DNA of 64,000 nucleotides from Elmis aenea (Eukaryota > Arthropoda > Insecta > Coleoptera > Elmidae). The stretch is taken from the NCBI GenBank assembly GCA_947652605.1, contig OX393576.1, positions 10,938,575-11,002,574 on the forward strand. Direction: 5' to 3'. Positions 23,602 through 34,580 of this stretch are shown here, piece by piece. A program made the translations under genes and the position numbers. The notes beneath the pieces are model-generated. The model had not been told where the DNA came from. It did not search any database and worked only from the letters and a program-made list of their open reading frames with translations. The stretch's first letter is position 1. Each line of letters begins with the position of its first letter.

Positions 23602-24824
23602 CAATTTAAAGGAAATTTTTATTCATTTATTTCATGTAGTTTGCAATATTTAGCTCAATTCTAAGTTTGTGATTTTAAATAATAAATTTAATTTGCTATT
23701 TTACATGGATTCCAAGATAAATGATGACGCCTTGCCATTAATTAAAAAATTTAAAAATGCGTAGAAATATTACAGTCCTTGACTTTCTTATTCTGAGCAA
23801 TCTAAACGTCTACTAAATATTCGGTTTAAAAAGATTTTTTGGTAAAAGTTGTTGGTATAAAGAGCAAAGCTTTGTTTAAAATGCACTTCAAAATATTTAG
23901 TTTGTTTAGCAGTAAAATGAACACAAACAATTTTATTCAATAAAACACTCCAGGACTCTCTCACCTTAAACATGCAACAAGTGATGTCATTTTCTAATTC
24001 AGTTCTCGCGTCACATCAGATCCAAAATCGTTCATGAATGAGTGAAAAGAATCTTAAGATGCTAAACAGGAAAAAAACTATTGCGCAATTCAAAACACAA
24101 CAAAATAGAAATTTTGTTTCGCAATCCTTTAAATCCGCTTTCAAATTCACCACCTACTGTCAACACAAAATGTAAAATAACCTACCAGCCAAAAACTCGA
24201 TAAATGAAGACTTAGAAAGTGGAACAAATATACTCCCATACGGCCGAAAACGCGGAGGTGTTAAGAACTAAAAGAATTAATTCATCTTAATTGTGTAATA
24301 GTTACTGTTATCAAGTGTTGAAGAGAAAGGTACAATGGAGCCGGATTTGTAGCCTTATAATTTAATTTGCGCGTAAAAGTAATGGAAAATAACGACAGAG
24401 TGTGTTGCATACATGACTAACGCGTGGGTGACGCAATTTTTTATCGGGAATTACAATCGGAATAAAATATGCTTTGATCATAAGCGGTAGTTTTATTGAA
24501 CTTCATTGAAATATTGCAAAAATGCAGAGATTTATTTTTTTAATGGACAAAGTTGAGGAACTGGGCACTATGTGCTTATTTTCAGTTTATACTACTCTTA
24601 ACTAAGCACATAAAGACACTTCCAAAAATGATTTGAATAATTATTTCGGAAGAACGACTAAAAGGCAAAGTTACAGAAAACCCCAATAACAAAAATCCTG
24701 ATGCCAAAATATTTACAGTTAAGTCAGTTACTTAATTTTCCCGTATTTGTTAGTTTTGTTATAATGAACTAAAATTTTAAATGTTCACATTTAGGTACAG
24801 AAATATAATATTTTTATTTTTATT
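23602..24824. other. Unassigned A+T-rich stretch
   Basis: No gene or repeat identified. Confidence 0.45.
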
Positions 24825-25071
24825 TAGTCATGAGGCCTTCTACTGTTAGGTGTAGGACTGTCGAGTTGTGTTGTGCTGACTTTTTTCCATATTTTTCTGT
24901 CTTGTGCTAGCTTTTTTATGTCTTTCCATTTGATGTTTCTATCCGTTGCTGCTTTTTAACTTTGTCGTGGCAGGTTTTTTTTGGTCTCTCTCTTTTGTTT
25001 TGTTCCTGTGGTCTTGCTTCATATGCTTTTCTGGTCAACCTTTCTTCTTTCATCCTATAAATGTGACCCAA

Positions 25072-25641
25072 TCATCCCAGCTGCCTTTTTGTTTCAACTG
25101 ATTTTATCTTTAATTGTTCTCTATATGTTTCGTTTCTGATTCTTTTTTTTCTTTTTCCTTGGGTTTTTCTTAGAAATCTCGTTTCAGCTGCATTCACTCG
25201 GCTACTATTTTTGTTTGTGAGTGTCCACGTTTCACTTTCGTATAAAAGTTCCTTTTTGACCACTTCCACTTTTGTTCGTTTTGGACTTCCAAAAAACGTT
25301 GTTCTTAAACTGTTAAATATTCTTTCCACATTTCCTGTCTTTTCGCTTATTTTCTTGTCCATTCCTCCATTTTCCTTTATGATCACTCCTAAATATTTAA
25401 AGCTTTCCACCTGTTCCAACCTAAGCCCATTTAAAGTGATGTTATGTATTTTGATCTCTGTTTTAGTTTTTTCGGTATTTATTTTCATATTAATTTTTTC
25501 CAATTCCTGGTTTAGAGTTACTAAATTATGTTGCAGATTCTTTCCTGTTTCCGCGACTAAGACCATGTCGTCTGCGAACATTAGCTCTGTTATGTTTATT
25601 TTTTTTTCCTTTTTCCAGTTGCCTACGTGATACGGTCTCAT
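25072..25641 (-). pseudogene. LINE2 reverse transcriptase fragment (FADD box to thumb)
   Basis: A 189-codon frame starts just after an internal deletion. Residues about 16-31 contain ELMFADDMVLVAET, where FADD carries two of the catalytic aspartates. The pieces that follow are LNQELEKINMKINTEKTKT, a LEQVESFKYLGVII strand-helix, SETWTLT, and VNAAETRFLRKTQGK. The upstream RT motifs with the first catalytic aspartate are missing, so the product cannot be an active polymerase. The plus-strand frame opposite is a shadow. Confidence 0.85.
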
Positions 25642-25687
25642 TTTTGTCCTCTATAGTTAGAACAATCCCTTTTGTCCCCTTTCTTGT

Positions 25688-26620
25688 TTATTTATTTATT
25701 TATCCGGACCTCTTCTACCTTTCAGTGTAGAGGTTTAGGGGTTTATCCTAGCCTTTTCTTGCATACGTCTTTCCATTTTTTTCTGTCCTTTGCGATCTCA
25801 CTGGCACTGTTCCACTCGCTGTCCCTCTTCGCTAATACCTCCGACACTTGATTATCCCACGTTTTTCTGGGGCGTCCTCTTCCTTTTTTCTTCACCTTAA
25901 CTTTCCATACTTTCTTTGCTGTCCTTGTGTCCGGCATTCTCACCATGTGTCCCCACCAACTTAGCTGCTTTCTTTCTATCTTTTCTTGTAATGACTCTAC
26001 TCCCAGGCGCTCTCTTATTATTTCATTCTTTATTCTGTCCCTCTTTGTTACCCCTAGTGTCCTTCTCAGGAATTTCATCTCGCATGCTGTCAACATGGAT
26101 TTGTGTCTCTCTGTTAGATTCCATGACTCTGCTCCATATACCAAGACTGGTACAAAAACTGTGTTGTATATCTTAATTTTTGTCGGTCCACTAACTTCCC
26201 TCTTATTTATAAAAGGCTTTTGCAATGCATAGAATACCCTGTTTGCCGCGTTTATACGGTTGTTTATCTCCCTATCCATGTATCCATCGTTCTCTATCAT
26301 CGAACCCAGATATTTTATGCATTCCACTTGTCTTATTGTATCATTATCGATCGTTATCTGAGTATCCATGCCTGCATCTCCCACCACCATTATTTCTGTC
26401 TTATTTATGTTCATCTTCATGTTGTATTCGTCTAACTCTGTTTTCCAACGTCTTATATTTTCTACTAGGTTCTTCTTGGAAGCGGCACATAGTATGAGGT
26501 CATCAGCATACATTAATTCTTTAACTTCAACTGGTTGTAAGTTTCTGTATCCTATGGCTACTCCTTTCGTCCTATTTTTTACCTCCTTTGTTACCTCATC
26601 CATGATTACAATAAATAACA
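25688..26620 (-). mobile_element. LINE3: 5'-truncated non-LTR retrotransposon inserted in LINE2
   Basis: The insertion is bounded by an 8-bp duplication, TTTCTTGT, at 25680-25687 and 26621-26628. Removing it restores the LINE2 reading PLYKK-GDKRDC. The 3' end on the minus strand is a run of ATAA units (25688-25703), as expected for LINEs with short-repeat tails. The coding part covers the RT active site to the C terminus with no frameshift seen, so this copy is younger than its LINE2 host. It belongs with the RTE-like group by its C-terminal WWGHMVRM and GRGRPRKTW motifs, an inference from family patterns. Confidence 0.88.
25743..26620 (-). pseudogene. LINE3 reverse transcriptase C-terminal half
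   Basis: An intact frame of about 292 codons belongs to LINE3, ending at 25743. A further 12 codons upstream come from LINE2 plus the target duplication. Landmarks in order: LFIVIMDEVTKEV, ELMYADDLILCAAS (YADD catalytic box), MNINKTEIMVVG, IKYLGSMIENDG, VLVYGAESWNLTERH, MKFLRRTLGVTKRDR, KQLSWWGHMVRMPD, GRGRPRKTWDNQV, and KDRKKWKDVCKK at the end. The endonuclease and RT fingers are missing by 5' truncation, so it is inactive despite the open frame. Confidence 0.9.
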
Positions 26621-26628
26621 TTTCTTGT

Positions 26629-27058
26629 ATAATGGTAAAATTATTCCAATGTTCCAATCCCTTGGTACTTTCCTTGATTTTATTACTTCGTTCAGTAGAG
26701 CCCTTAGTGCTTCTTTCGCTAATTCTTCCAGGTATTTAATTATTTCCGGTGTAATACCGTCTTTACCTGCGGCTTTTTCGATTTTTAATTTTGCTATTGA
26801 TTTTTCCATTGTAATCTTCGATATCTCTTGATATCCTCCGTCGCTTCTTACATTTGTTACCTCTTATTTTTCGTTTATTTCATCTGTCTTCGCTAGCTCT
26901 TTAAAGTATTGTCTCCATATTTCCATTATTTTTTCCTCATCCGTGATTATGTTCCCATTTTTTTCTTTTATGTTGTTCTTTCCATATTCTTTTTTCTTTC
27001 TTAGCTGCTTTAACGTGCCATAGAACAAATTTTGATTCTCATTAAAATTCTTTTTCAT
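26629..27058 (-). pseudogene. LINE2 RT N-terminal segment (5' of the LINE3 insertion)
   Basis: Two frames, 26864-27058 and 26629-26809, are joined by a frameshift or stop near 26860. They read NLFYGTLKQLRKKKEYG, IMEIWRQYFKELAK, SIAKLKIEKAAGKDGITPEI and VIKSRKVPRDWNIGIILPLY. This is the region before and at the RT fingers; the A-x-G-x-D-x-I and PLYKK signatures are typical of LINE RTs. It belongs with 25072-25683 once LINE3 is removed. Confidence 0.82.
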
Positions 27059-27350
27059 GTTCTGTCCAAATTTTGTCCATGATTTTTTTTTTGCTTCCCT
27101 TACTGCAACTTGACATATTTCCTTTTTTCTTTGTATTTATTTTAATCCTTTGCTTTCTTTGTATTTAGATAGATTTTCCAATAGATTTTCCATTTTTATT
27201 TTTGTCCTTTGATGTTCTTTTGTAGTTCTCTAGTCTGTTTTGTTCTTTTTGTGTTTGGGTTCGCTATTTTTGATTTTTCGCAGCTCTCTATTGCAGCCTG
27301 TAACAATCTTTCATTGAAGTTTTTCCATTTATCTTCCAGTTCTTTTTTTT

Positions 27351-28159
27351 TGTTTGTTTCTTGAATTATGTTTAATTAAAAAATCGCCCATCTTTTTGAA
27401 TTCATTTCTTTGTCAGTAGATTATTTTGCATTTGGGATTGCGTAAATTTTGATTCGCTTTGTCGATACTTATTAGTAATTACAAAAAGAGTTTCTGTTTG
27501 TGTCCCATTACGTAACTCTTATTCTGTTTATTACAAAAGACCTTTTCATTTTGAAACATAATTTTCATACATTAAGAAACATTTCTCGGATTTTTAAATT
27601 ATCATTCATAAATTAAATTTGAAACTATATTTTCACTTTCATGGCATAATAAAGACAAGCAGTTATATCTTTCTTAAGTGTTTTGATATGCAGTAATGCA
27701 GTAATTTAGCCTTAACATTTTCTCCTAATTAAGTAATTTTATATTTGAAATATGAATCATTTTTACACCATTAAACAAATTAATTACTCTAAGCAGGCTG
27801 TAGTTAGTGGAAAAATTGTAGAATAATTTATCCTTGAATTTAAATTAAATATTTGTGTAAAGAAAATATATGTGTTTGTATTTGTCATGAAGTGACGTGT
27901 GTGTAGTTTTTAAAGGGAAATTTATGATATGGTTTTTTCACCGAGACTTGATTCGTGCATGAATGAAACCTAGAAATAAATCTAGAAAATAAAAAGGATT
28001 TTTCTAAAACTTCGTCAATGAAAATATTAAGAATTTTGACAGAATGTACAAAAAACGTTTTTGTCTATTTTCAGTAGTGTTGTAGTAAGTGCATTGAAAA
28101 TTATCGATAATTTTTGGTAAATATGCCCGAAGTTGAACTGAAAAAAAAACGAGTGCACG
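27351..28159. other. Unassigned A+T-rich stretch
   Basis: Beyond the 5' end of LINE2 copy 2 nothing is recognised. Confidence 0.4.
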
Positions 28160-28400
28160 AGTGATTTGTTTTTAATTCAAGTTGCATGAGTGAAGATTTT
28201 TCAAAAATTATAAATTATTATCGATGCACGAGTTATATTTTGTCAAAAAATTTCCTTAAACTAACCTACCTTTCAAAATAAATGTATGTTATGTCAAATT
28301 TTACAAGTACTGTCAAGAGTGGTGCGTCAGGGAGTGGTTTAATCTATATTAAAGTAACGCTACTGGTCGCCGAAATTCGTCAAAAAATTAGCAAGCTTTC
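28160..28400. repeat. Partial copy of the 8010-8472 MITE and its flank
   Basis: Shares with 7945-8150 the words GATGCACGAGTTATATTTTG, AAATTTCCTT, CTAACCTACCT, AAATGTATGTTAT, GAGTGGTGCGTCAGGG and GTGGTTTAATCTATAT. The similarity begins left of the proposed MITE terminus, so the true unit may start about 60 bp further out in both copies. The right half is absent. Confidence 0.7.
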
Positions 28401-29671
28401 GATTTAGCATCATGAATGAATAAACGCTCTTGTTAAAATTGTCCACCAATTTATACACACTCTGTATATAAGTAGTCGCTATCTAAATTATTTTGTCGTG
28501 AATTTTTTATTCATAAATTGATCTTCCAAAACAGGTAAAAAAATAAGACGTATCAACTAAATACTTTTTATTTATTTTTATCTCATAAACTTTGATCAAG
28601 TTTTTTAAATTTTTAGCTGTCTCATAAACCTGATTTGATAACTTGTTTTCAGATTTGAACCACAAGAGATGAAGTCATCTAATTTTTATTGCTTTAAATC
28701 GAGACTTTCTTTAAGATCCTGCTATTCGGTTTTTTTGTAGGATATCATTTGTTTGTATTATATATTTTGCAATTTTGAATAATTTTATCCAAAGAATTGG
28801 CCATGGTAATCTAATAATTGAATTTTTAGTTTGTTGTACAGGCTTGGTTTTTACTTTTATTTTTATTACCTTTGTGCGCCATACCTTAAAAAATGTTCCA
28901 CAAGACGTTGCACATTTTACGTGAGAATAAGTTTAACCATAACGGTAAACGCTTCGCATTGTTATTCCGGAACTGGCCCTAATTATTCGCTTATGAATAA
29001 TTAATTTTCTAGTATATTCGAATATCCACTTCTAATCTTGCTTTCGGTCCTAAAAGTGATTTACCGGCATAGCGGCAAGCTACTTTCGATAATGATCGGA
29101 TAGAATTCGTCGCCATGAGAACGAGAAAGATATTTTCATGTTTTCCCAGATTGATTAGCACATACCGACGTGATTTTTATGTCATCTTGTATGTTCTTAT
29201 TCCGTGAATCATGACAACAAACAGGAAATTAAGTGTTATTTGCAATTCATCACTTTTTTTTAATTGCGCAAGCGATTAGATGACGTTGTATGTGCAGGTT
29301 TAGATGCTAAATCGTTGAAAAAACGAACTGCAAATAGAAAAAAAAAACTGCTAAGGAGGTTAGTGTTTTAGCATGTCACTTAGTTAAAAGCGATTCTTTT
29401 CCGTTATTTAACGCCTATTCTAAAGTGATCCATCAAAAATAAAAGGAGTTCCTTGAATGACCTTTAAGTATAACCATCGTGCCGATTAATCGTGCATTCC
29501 ACCAAAGTTTACGAATTGATGCAAGTCGGTTCGAAGCGCAATAAAGTAGGCCATGATACACAACAATAAACAATTGCATTAAGTTGTGGTTTGACGCTTC
29601 TCGTTTTCAAATGTTTTAAATGCGTTTACGAAATTGTGGGGGAAGTTCAGATTGGCGGACGAACTGTTAAA
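28401..29671. other. Unassigned stretch
   Basis: Sequence between about 28980 and 29620 is less simple than the local average but contains no exon that I could support. Confidence 0.4.
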
Positions 29672-30500
29672 TGGGGGGCTGAAAAGTACGACCCCTGTTG
29701 TTTTTTTTAATCAGAACTTTTTGGTGGGTTGACATTTTGCAATTAAAATTTTTTATTTTGAAAGCATGATTTATTTAGATTTTTTTTAAATCTTTAGTTT
29801 TTCTCGTAAAACCTACAGTTTTTGAGTAAAAAATAAAATAAGTAAACTTAAACCATCAAATATTCCAATATAAAACGATTCATTTTGGTGGTTGCCATGG
29901 TTTGTTTATGTTCATATTGGGTAGAATTGACGGGTGTAATTCATTTTGACGTTTACGCGGCGACAACGCTAAAACGCTCGTCAATTCTTCCCAATATGAA
30001 CATAAACAAACCATGGCAACCATCAAAATGAATCGTTTTATATTGGAATATTTGATGGTTCATGTTTACTTATTTTATTTTTTACTCAAAAACTGTAGGT
30101 TTTACGAGAAAAGCTACAAAATAAAAAAAAGTTTCTAAAGAAACCAAGCTTTCAAAATTAAAATTTTTAATTGCAAAATTTCAACTCACCAAAAAGTTCT
30201 GATTAAAAAAGCAACAGGGGTCGCACTTTTCAGCCCCCTTGTGAAAGTGGGTCATCATTGAAAATATTACTAAGGGAAACACTTTAATAAGTATAAATTA
30301 TATACCAAATATCAATCTCCTATATTATTTATCCAAATTTGAGGAATAAAATAAAAACCTAATTTTACCGCTCCCCCTTCGGGAGGTGTAACTCCGAAAG
30401 GAGACGTCTAAGAAAAACATTTTATATGAAAGTCCCCCCTTGATTTTCGATAAAAAATCACCTCCCGATTTTTTTCCGCAATATTTAAAAAACACTTTGT
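29672..30500. mobile_element. Foldback element family A, copy 5 (left outer end missing)
   Basis: Starts inside the left arm at GGGGGGCTGAAAAGTACGAC and runs through the palindrome centre (GTTTACGCGGCGACAACG, about 29950). The full right arm ends AAAAAACACTTTGTAT. The centre is the best preserved in the window: about 85 bp either side of the spacer are almost perfect inverses. Confidence 0.85.
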
Positions 30501-30527
30501 ATCTGGTTTATAATCGTTGGTTTAGAC

Positions 30528-30715
30528 CAGCGGTCTTCATTTTTGGTCGCGCACCCTTACTTTAATGTCAGATAATCAACGCGCACCCCAGAATAAAAAT
30601 TCATAAATGATGCTATGTAAACAGAAATATTAATTTGTTATAAAATATCTCGCGCACCTCAGAAATTAACTCGCGCACCCCCGGGAGTGCGTTCACCCCA
30701 CTTTGGAGACCACTG
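30528..30715. mobile_element. hAT-like MITE, 188 bp
   Basis: Ends CAGCGGTCTTCAT and GGAGACCACTG. 8-bp flanks GTTTAGAC (30520-30527) and GTCTAGAC (30716-30723) differ at one base. Interior repeats CGCGCACC words. No coding content. Confidence 0.85.
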
Positions 30716-30739
30716 GTCTAGACAAAGAATGAAACACGT

Positions 30740-31150
30740 TGTCAAGTAAAATATTAAAGTGGCATCAACCAAATCGTAGAAAGAAATGAAGAACATGGAA
30801 TAACGAGGTGGAAGAAGCGATGGATGAAAGGCCTTTCAACAAATGACTAGATCAGGGGTCACAAACTGGCGGGCCGCGGGCCGTATACGGCCCACGAAGG
30901 CTCTATATCCGGCCCGCGACCTCAAAAAAAGGTCACTTTTGAATACAGCTCGCGTCACTAAAAAAAAACTGAAAAAAGAGAGGCTGTGATCTAAAAAAAA
31001 TGCTCCTTACTTCAATACGGCCCGCGTTACTCACTCATCTGATTTACTGCTCAGTGGTAACAGTTGAGTTTGCGACCCCTGGACTAGATGGACCGCAATG
31101 TATGGAAACTAGCCTGCGAAAAATGGCGATTGCTGTTACAAATCTATAAG
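30740..31150 (+). mobile_element. LINE C-terminal relic split by a hAT MITE
   Basis: On the plus strand the left part reads RTWNNEVEEAMDERPFN, after one in-frame stop. Beyond the MITE it continues, frame-shifted, as DRNVWKLACEKWRLL. The W-x-x-x-V-E-E-A ... D-R-x-x-W-K-x-x-C-E-K-W-R order is that of the final C-terminal segment of insect LINE RT proteins. Only the tail survives. Confidence 0.62.
30853..31081. mobile_element. hAT-like MITE with perfect 8-bp duplication
   Basis: Ends CAGGGGTCACAAACT and AGTTTGCGACCCCTG. GACTAGAT occurs exactly on both sides (30845-30852 and 31082-31089). G+C-rich CGGGCCGCGGGCCG near the left end. It interrupts a LINE tail, which gives independent support for the boundaries. 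Confidence 0.92.
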
Positions 31151-32241
31151 AAAAAACAGTACAGTAAAATAAAATTTCTTTTTAAAAGAAATAAGCCTAA
31201 TTAAAAAAACTCTACTCGAGAGATCTCTTGTCCAAATGTAATACCAGTTTCCAAACTATTGTCATTTTATGTCTTAATGTCTTTCTTAATCGAATCTCTC
31301 CAATTTTCGCTAAGTATTTTCTTCTTTATATTTTTTCCGGATATGGTTTTGCTCCAGTTTTTATTTAAAACAGAAGACACATAGAATCTTTTTAATTTAA
31401 CACTTCGATTATTATTATCACAATAAATAATAAAATGTGTTATATTGATTGTAGACGGCAACCACATAGCTTTTTTATTGTGTACCCAATCTGTAACCGG
31501 AACAAGTGCAGTGAGTGTAAACATGCGAGAATAGAATAAATATTAAATTATTATTAATGTTTGCTAATTGCTTACCGCTTATCTTGAATTTCAATATCAT
31601 ATTCGCATGTATGGATAGTACATTTGCAAGTAATTGAAAAAAAAAACTACTCGAGAATTATTTTGTTATTGCATTATTCACAGAAAAACCTTGCTATTAA
31701 AAATTGGTGTAATAATTTCCTGAAAAGCAATATTTCTCAAGCACAAGCCATTCAAGTTTTTTAAACTGCGTCCAAGTTATCCTAACTTTTCTTTCAAGCG
31801 CTGAATAATGGTGTGTAAAAATTGGGCATGAAGGTTCTTTTACGTTTTAAATTTATTGTCACGTTCCTAATTTAAAATTTGGGTTACTAGTTTTCATTGT
31901 GTCACCGTTGGCCTTTTTCTGAATAAAGAACTCCGTATTTTACGACGCGTCGCCCACCGCACGGCCAAATTAAATGCACTTCGTTCTCACAAGCGTGTGG
32001 AGCATGCATTCTTCAATTTTTTTTTGAGTGGGCGGTCGTCTTAAGGTAAAACCAGTTAATAAAGTAAGTAAATATAACATGAAATAATGGGATTTTCTCA
32101 CACATATGTACCTAGTAACCAAACACAAGGAGGGGTGTATGTATTTCATTTGTCTCACCATGAGTTCTGTCTCCAACAAATACGAATATTTTTCGAAAAT
32201 AAAAACAAAACTGCTTTATATGATACACACTTTTTATTTAT
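31151..32241. other. Stretch with one uncharacterised ORF and a small inverted repeat
   Basis: Apart from the minus-strand frame at 31267-31524 there is an inverted pair, GACGCGTCGCCCAC near 31944 and GTGGGCGGTCGTC near 32030. These could be the ends of a roughly 100-bp MITE. Confidence 0.4.
31267..31524 (-). CDS. Uncharacterised 85-aa frame, possibly an exon or transposon relic
   Basis: The frame begins MFTLTALVPVTDWV and continues HNKKAMWLPSTINITHF, then a basic second half with SVKLKRFYVSSVL and LSENWRDSIKKDIK. The 'V-P-x-x-W-hydrophobic ... M/Y-W-x-P' N-terminal pattern loosely recalls short insect proteins that often precede DUF4806, but the match is weak. No splice sites were confirmed and no neighbour supports a function. 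Chance cannot be excluded. Confidence 0.28.
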   Translation of the reverse strand: MFTLTALVPVTDWVHNKKAMWLPSTINITHFIIYCDNNNRSVKLKRFYVSSVLNKNWSKTISGKNIKKKILSENWRDSIKKDIKT

Positions 32242-32242
32242 A

Positions 32243-32715
32243 CAGGGTAGTCCACTTTTTTGTAGCAGGACTTTAACAGTCGATAGAAAAACATGGGTCC
32301 ATAAACGCTTCATTTTAAAGATGAATTTTTCGAAAAAATATCGATAATCTTTAACCGTTTCTCAACCAGTAGATATATTTAAACCAAATTTGGTATACAG
32401 CACTAGCAGGTACTAGTTTTTGTAAAAAACTTATTGAAACTGAACCCCCACAACTCCGCCACTGGTTGCTTGTGGGGCTTGACATTCTCACCGAATGTGG
32501 TGACCTGTAAGGTGGTGCTGTATACCAAATTTGGTTTAAATAAATCTAATGGTTGAGAAACGGTTAAAAATTATCGATATTTTTTCGAAAATTTCAACAC
32601 CTTGTATCTTTAAAAAGAAGCGTTTATGGACTCAGGTTGACATGAAATATTCGCTTTAAAATAAGTTTTTGTATCTACTGTTAAAGTCGTGCTTCAAAAA
32701 AAATAGACTACCCTG
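32243..32715. mobile_element. Foldback element family C, 473 bp
   Basis: Left end CAGGGTAGTCCACTTTTTTG and right end AATAGACTACCCTG are inverse. TA lies immediately outside both ends. The arms continue inverted: GACTTTAACAG near 32270 against CTGTTAAAGTC near 32680, CCATAAACGCTTC against GAAGCGTTTATGG, and ATACCAAATTTGGTTTAAAT near 32522 against ATTTAAACCAAATTTGGTAT near 32378. The centre (about 32400-32510) is unique. It shares the CAGGGT terminus and TA flank with families A, B and D. Confidence 0.87.
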
Positions 32716-33305
32716 TATAGACCAACGCACTAAGATTGGGGCTTCCAGAGAAACAGTCTTCTACCGCTATGAAGTCGAGTACATTTGTCCGAAATCAGGG
32801 CAGAATTGTCGGCTTTGTGGGTAGGGACAGGGTTCTTTTGAAAAATCCATTGTTTTATTGTTAAGAGTTACTTTAAAGCTTGTACTTAAATATCATATTG
32901 GTACTCCTCACCTCACAATGACTTAGATAACCCCTTTGAATCCCAGAAAAATGTGAATAAGAGGTGTAACAAAGACGATGGTTTTTAGAGATCTGCATGA
33001 GGTATTAAAATGCTTTTCGATAGTTACAATTTTCTTATCTCTTGTTATGGTCTCCGTTCGCGCCCTCTGAAGCTGATCCTCTGGATCTTTTGGGTAACAG
33101 CTCTTGGTACTTGGTGAAATGCTTCAAGCCAAAGGTTGCCTTTAGACACTTTTGTAATACTTTTGGCCAAATGTTTGTTTTTCAAAATTTTTTTCTGTGT
33201 AAGATTTTGAATTCGTTTTAGATTTATTTTGAAAACTGCAGTTCTTGTAGGTCGTTACTTTTACTTCTGGGTACATCTTTTACTCTTCACACTTGGTTAT
33301 ACCGT

Positions 33306-33566
33306 TTAATGGTCTAATAAGTGGTATTTTTTGTTCATTTTAATGGTTTCAACAACTTGAAAATCTAATCCACTGTCTTGTGACGCTATTAGCGCCATGC
33401 GATTGTTTTTTGCATACCACTCCGTAGTAACAGTTTCAGAACAACCTTCCAACTGATAAGCTTCTACGACCTGATGATCGCTGAACCTAAAAATACCTTT
33501 ACCTACCTTATCAACCCCGCATGATATAGTTTCATGTGGGACATAACATATGGCCCGACATGAATC
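33306..33566 (-). pseudogene. Coding-like open frame of 86 codons, unidentified
   Basis: The minus strand is open for 86 codons from just after a TGA (33567-33569) to the TAA at 33306-33308, with unusually protein-like composition. It includes YVPHETISCGVDKVG, GIFRFSDHQVVEAYQLEGCS, VTTEWYAKNNRMALIASQ and DFQVVETIKMNKKYHLL. There is no early ATG. Downstream, at 33020-33240, further open segments (e.g. KGNLWLEAFHQVPRAVTQKI) continue in shifted frames. This suggests a processed pseudogene or decayed transposon gene. No family was recognised. Confidence 0.4.
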
Positions 33567-34561
33567 TCAATGGCTTAGTAAATATCTTTATTGTTAAGTA
33601 AAGTTATGTAACAACTTGTTTATCTATTTATATGCATACTTAATATGATAATTTAGTACACTGGTTTATCGAAAACAATTGATAATCGGCAGCGAAAAAA
33701 GCATTAAGCTCGAAGCGTTGGCAGTGAAGAAGGCGTGATGATCTTTTTGTACCACGAACAAAAGAATGCGAAGTTACAAAAACAATTGCGATTCTTTTCA
33801 TTAATAAAGCGCATATTAAATACTTGAATGGTAAACGACGTCATAGACTTTCGAGTTTAGTTAAGAAAAAAAAAAACTGCTGTAATTGAAAAATATATTT
33901 AAAAAATATAAAAACCTGGACCTGTTGCTAAGTTATAAAATTTGGTAGGCTTGTACTATCGACCCAATATTTTTTTTTGTAAATTGCACTGCTTTAAGAA
34001 CTATCAGCTTATGATGTATAATTTTATTTATTAATAATTACTTGTTAGCACGATTAAGGGAAGTTTTACTTTCGCCATACGTAGTATGAAGAAAATATTG
34101 CGATCGCGAAAATTATCGAATTACATTAAAAATTACATTTTTTATGGCAGTTATCGAAAGAGCCTTTAAAAGTATTCTACAAAGTCCGTGAAAATGTTAA
34201 TTTTTCAAATAATAACTAATATACAGGGTGTTTAAGTTGAAACGACAACCCTAAATTACATAAAAACAGTGATAGATAAAAAAATTCTGATTATGTAAAC
34301 TTTTTATACCCACTAACACACATACGGACATAAATACAATATTTATAGCGAAAGTCATTTGGTGGCCACGGCAGTTTATTTAAACAGTAATCGCTCTTTA
34401 ATCCTTTTAACTTAGGGTACCAAAAATATCTTTACAAAATTCTTATTTTTAAGCGAAAATAAAACGACATCTGGATTTACAGGACGTTTAAGGTTTATTT
34501 TAATTCAAAAATTTTTCTTACATGTTTCGTCGATTATTGTTTTATCGACTTCTTAAAAAAA

Positions 34562-34580
34562 ATATATATATATATATATA
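34562..34580. repeat. (AT)n microsatellite
   Basis: Uninterrupted AT dinucleotide run of about 19 bp. Confidence 0.9.

Larger units (their letters stand above)
24825..27350 (-). mobile_element. LINE2 copy 2, split by a LINE3 insertion
   Basis: Minus-strand order: a charged linker (KWKNFNERLLQAAIES) near 27300, then NENQNLFYGTLKQLR near 27040. RT entry KAAGKDGITPEIIKYLEE and the NIGIILPLYKK motif follow near 26640-26780. LINE3 interrupts here. The frame then resumes as KKGDKRDCSNYRG at about 25650-25690, which completes the classical PLYKKGD...NYRG block. After a deletion of the RT core comes ITELMFADDMVLVAE, then KINTEKTKT, SFKYLGVII, ETRFLRKTQG and the tail to about 24825. The endonuclease end is absent. 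It shares its 3' half with 6300-7253. Confidence 0.85.

Noticed and set aside
25916..26831. Several plus-strand frames opposite LINE3 and LINE2
   Set aside because: They are shadows of the minus-strand reverse transcriptase, which has recognisable motifs throughout.
34225..34260. TACAGGGTGTTTAAGTTG as another foldback copy
   Set aside because: Only one end is visible; no inverse partner was found within a few kilobases.
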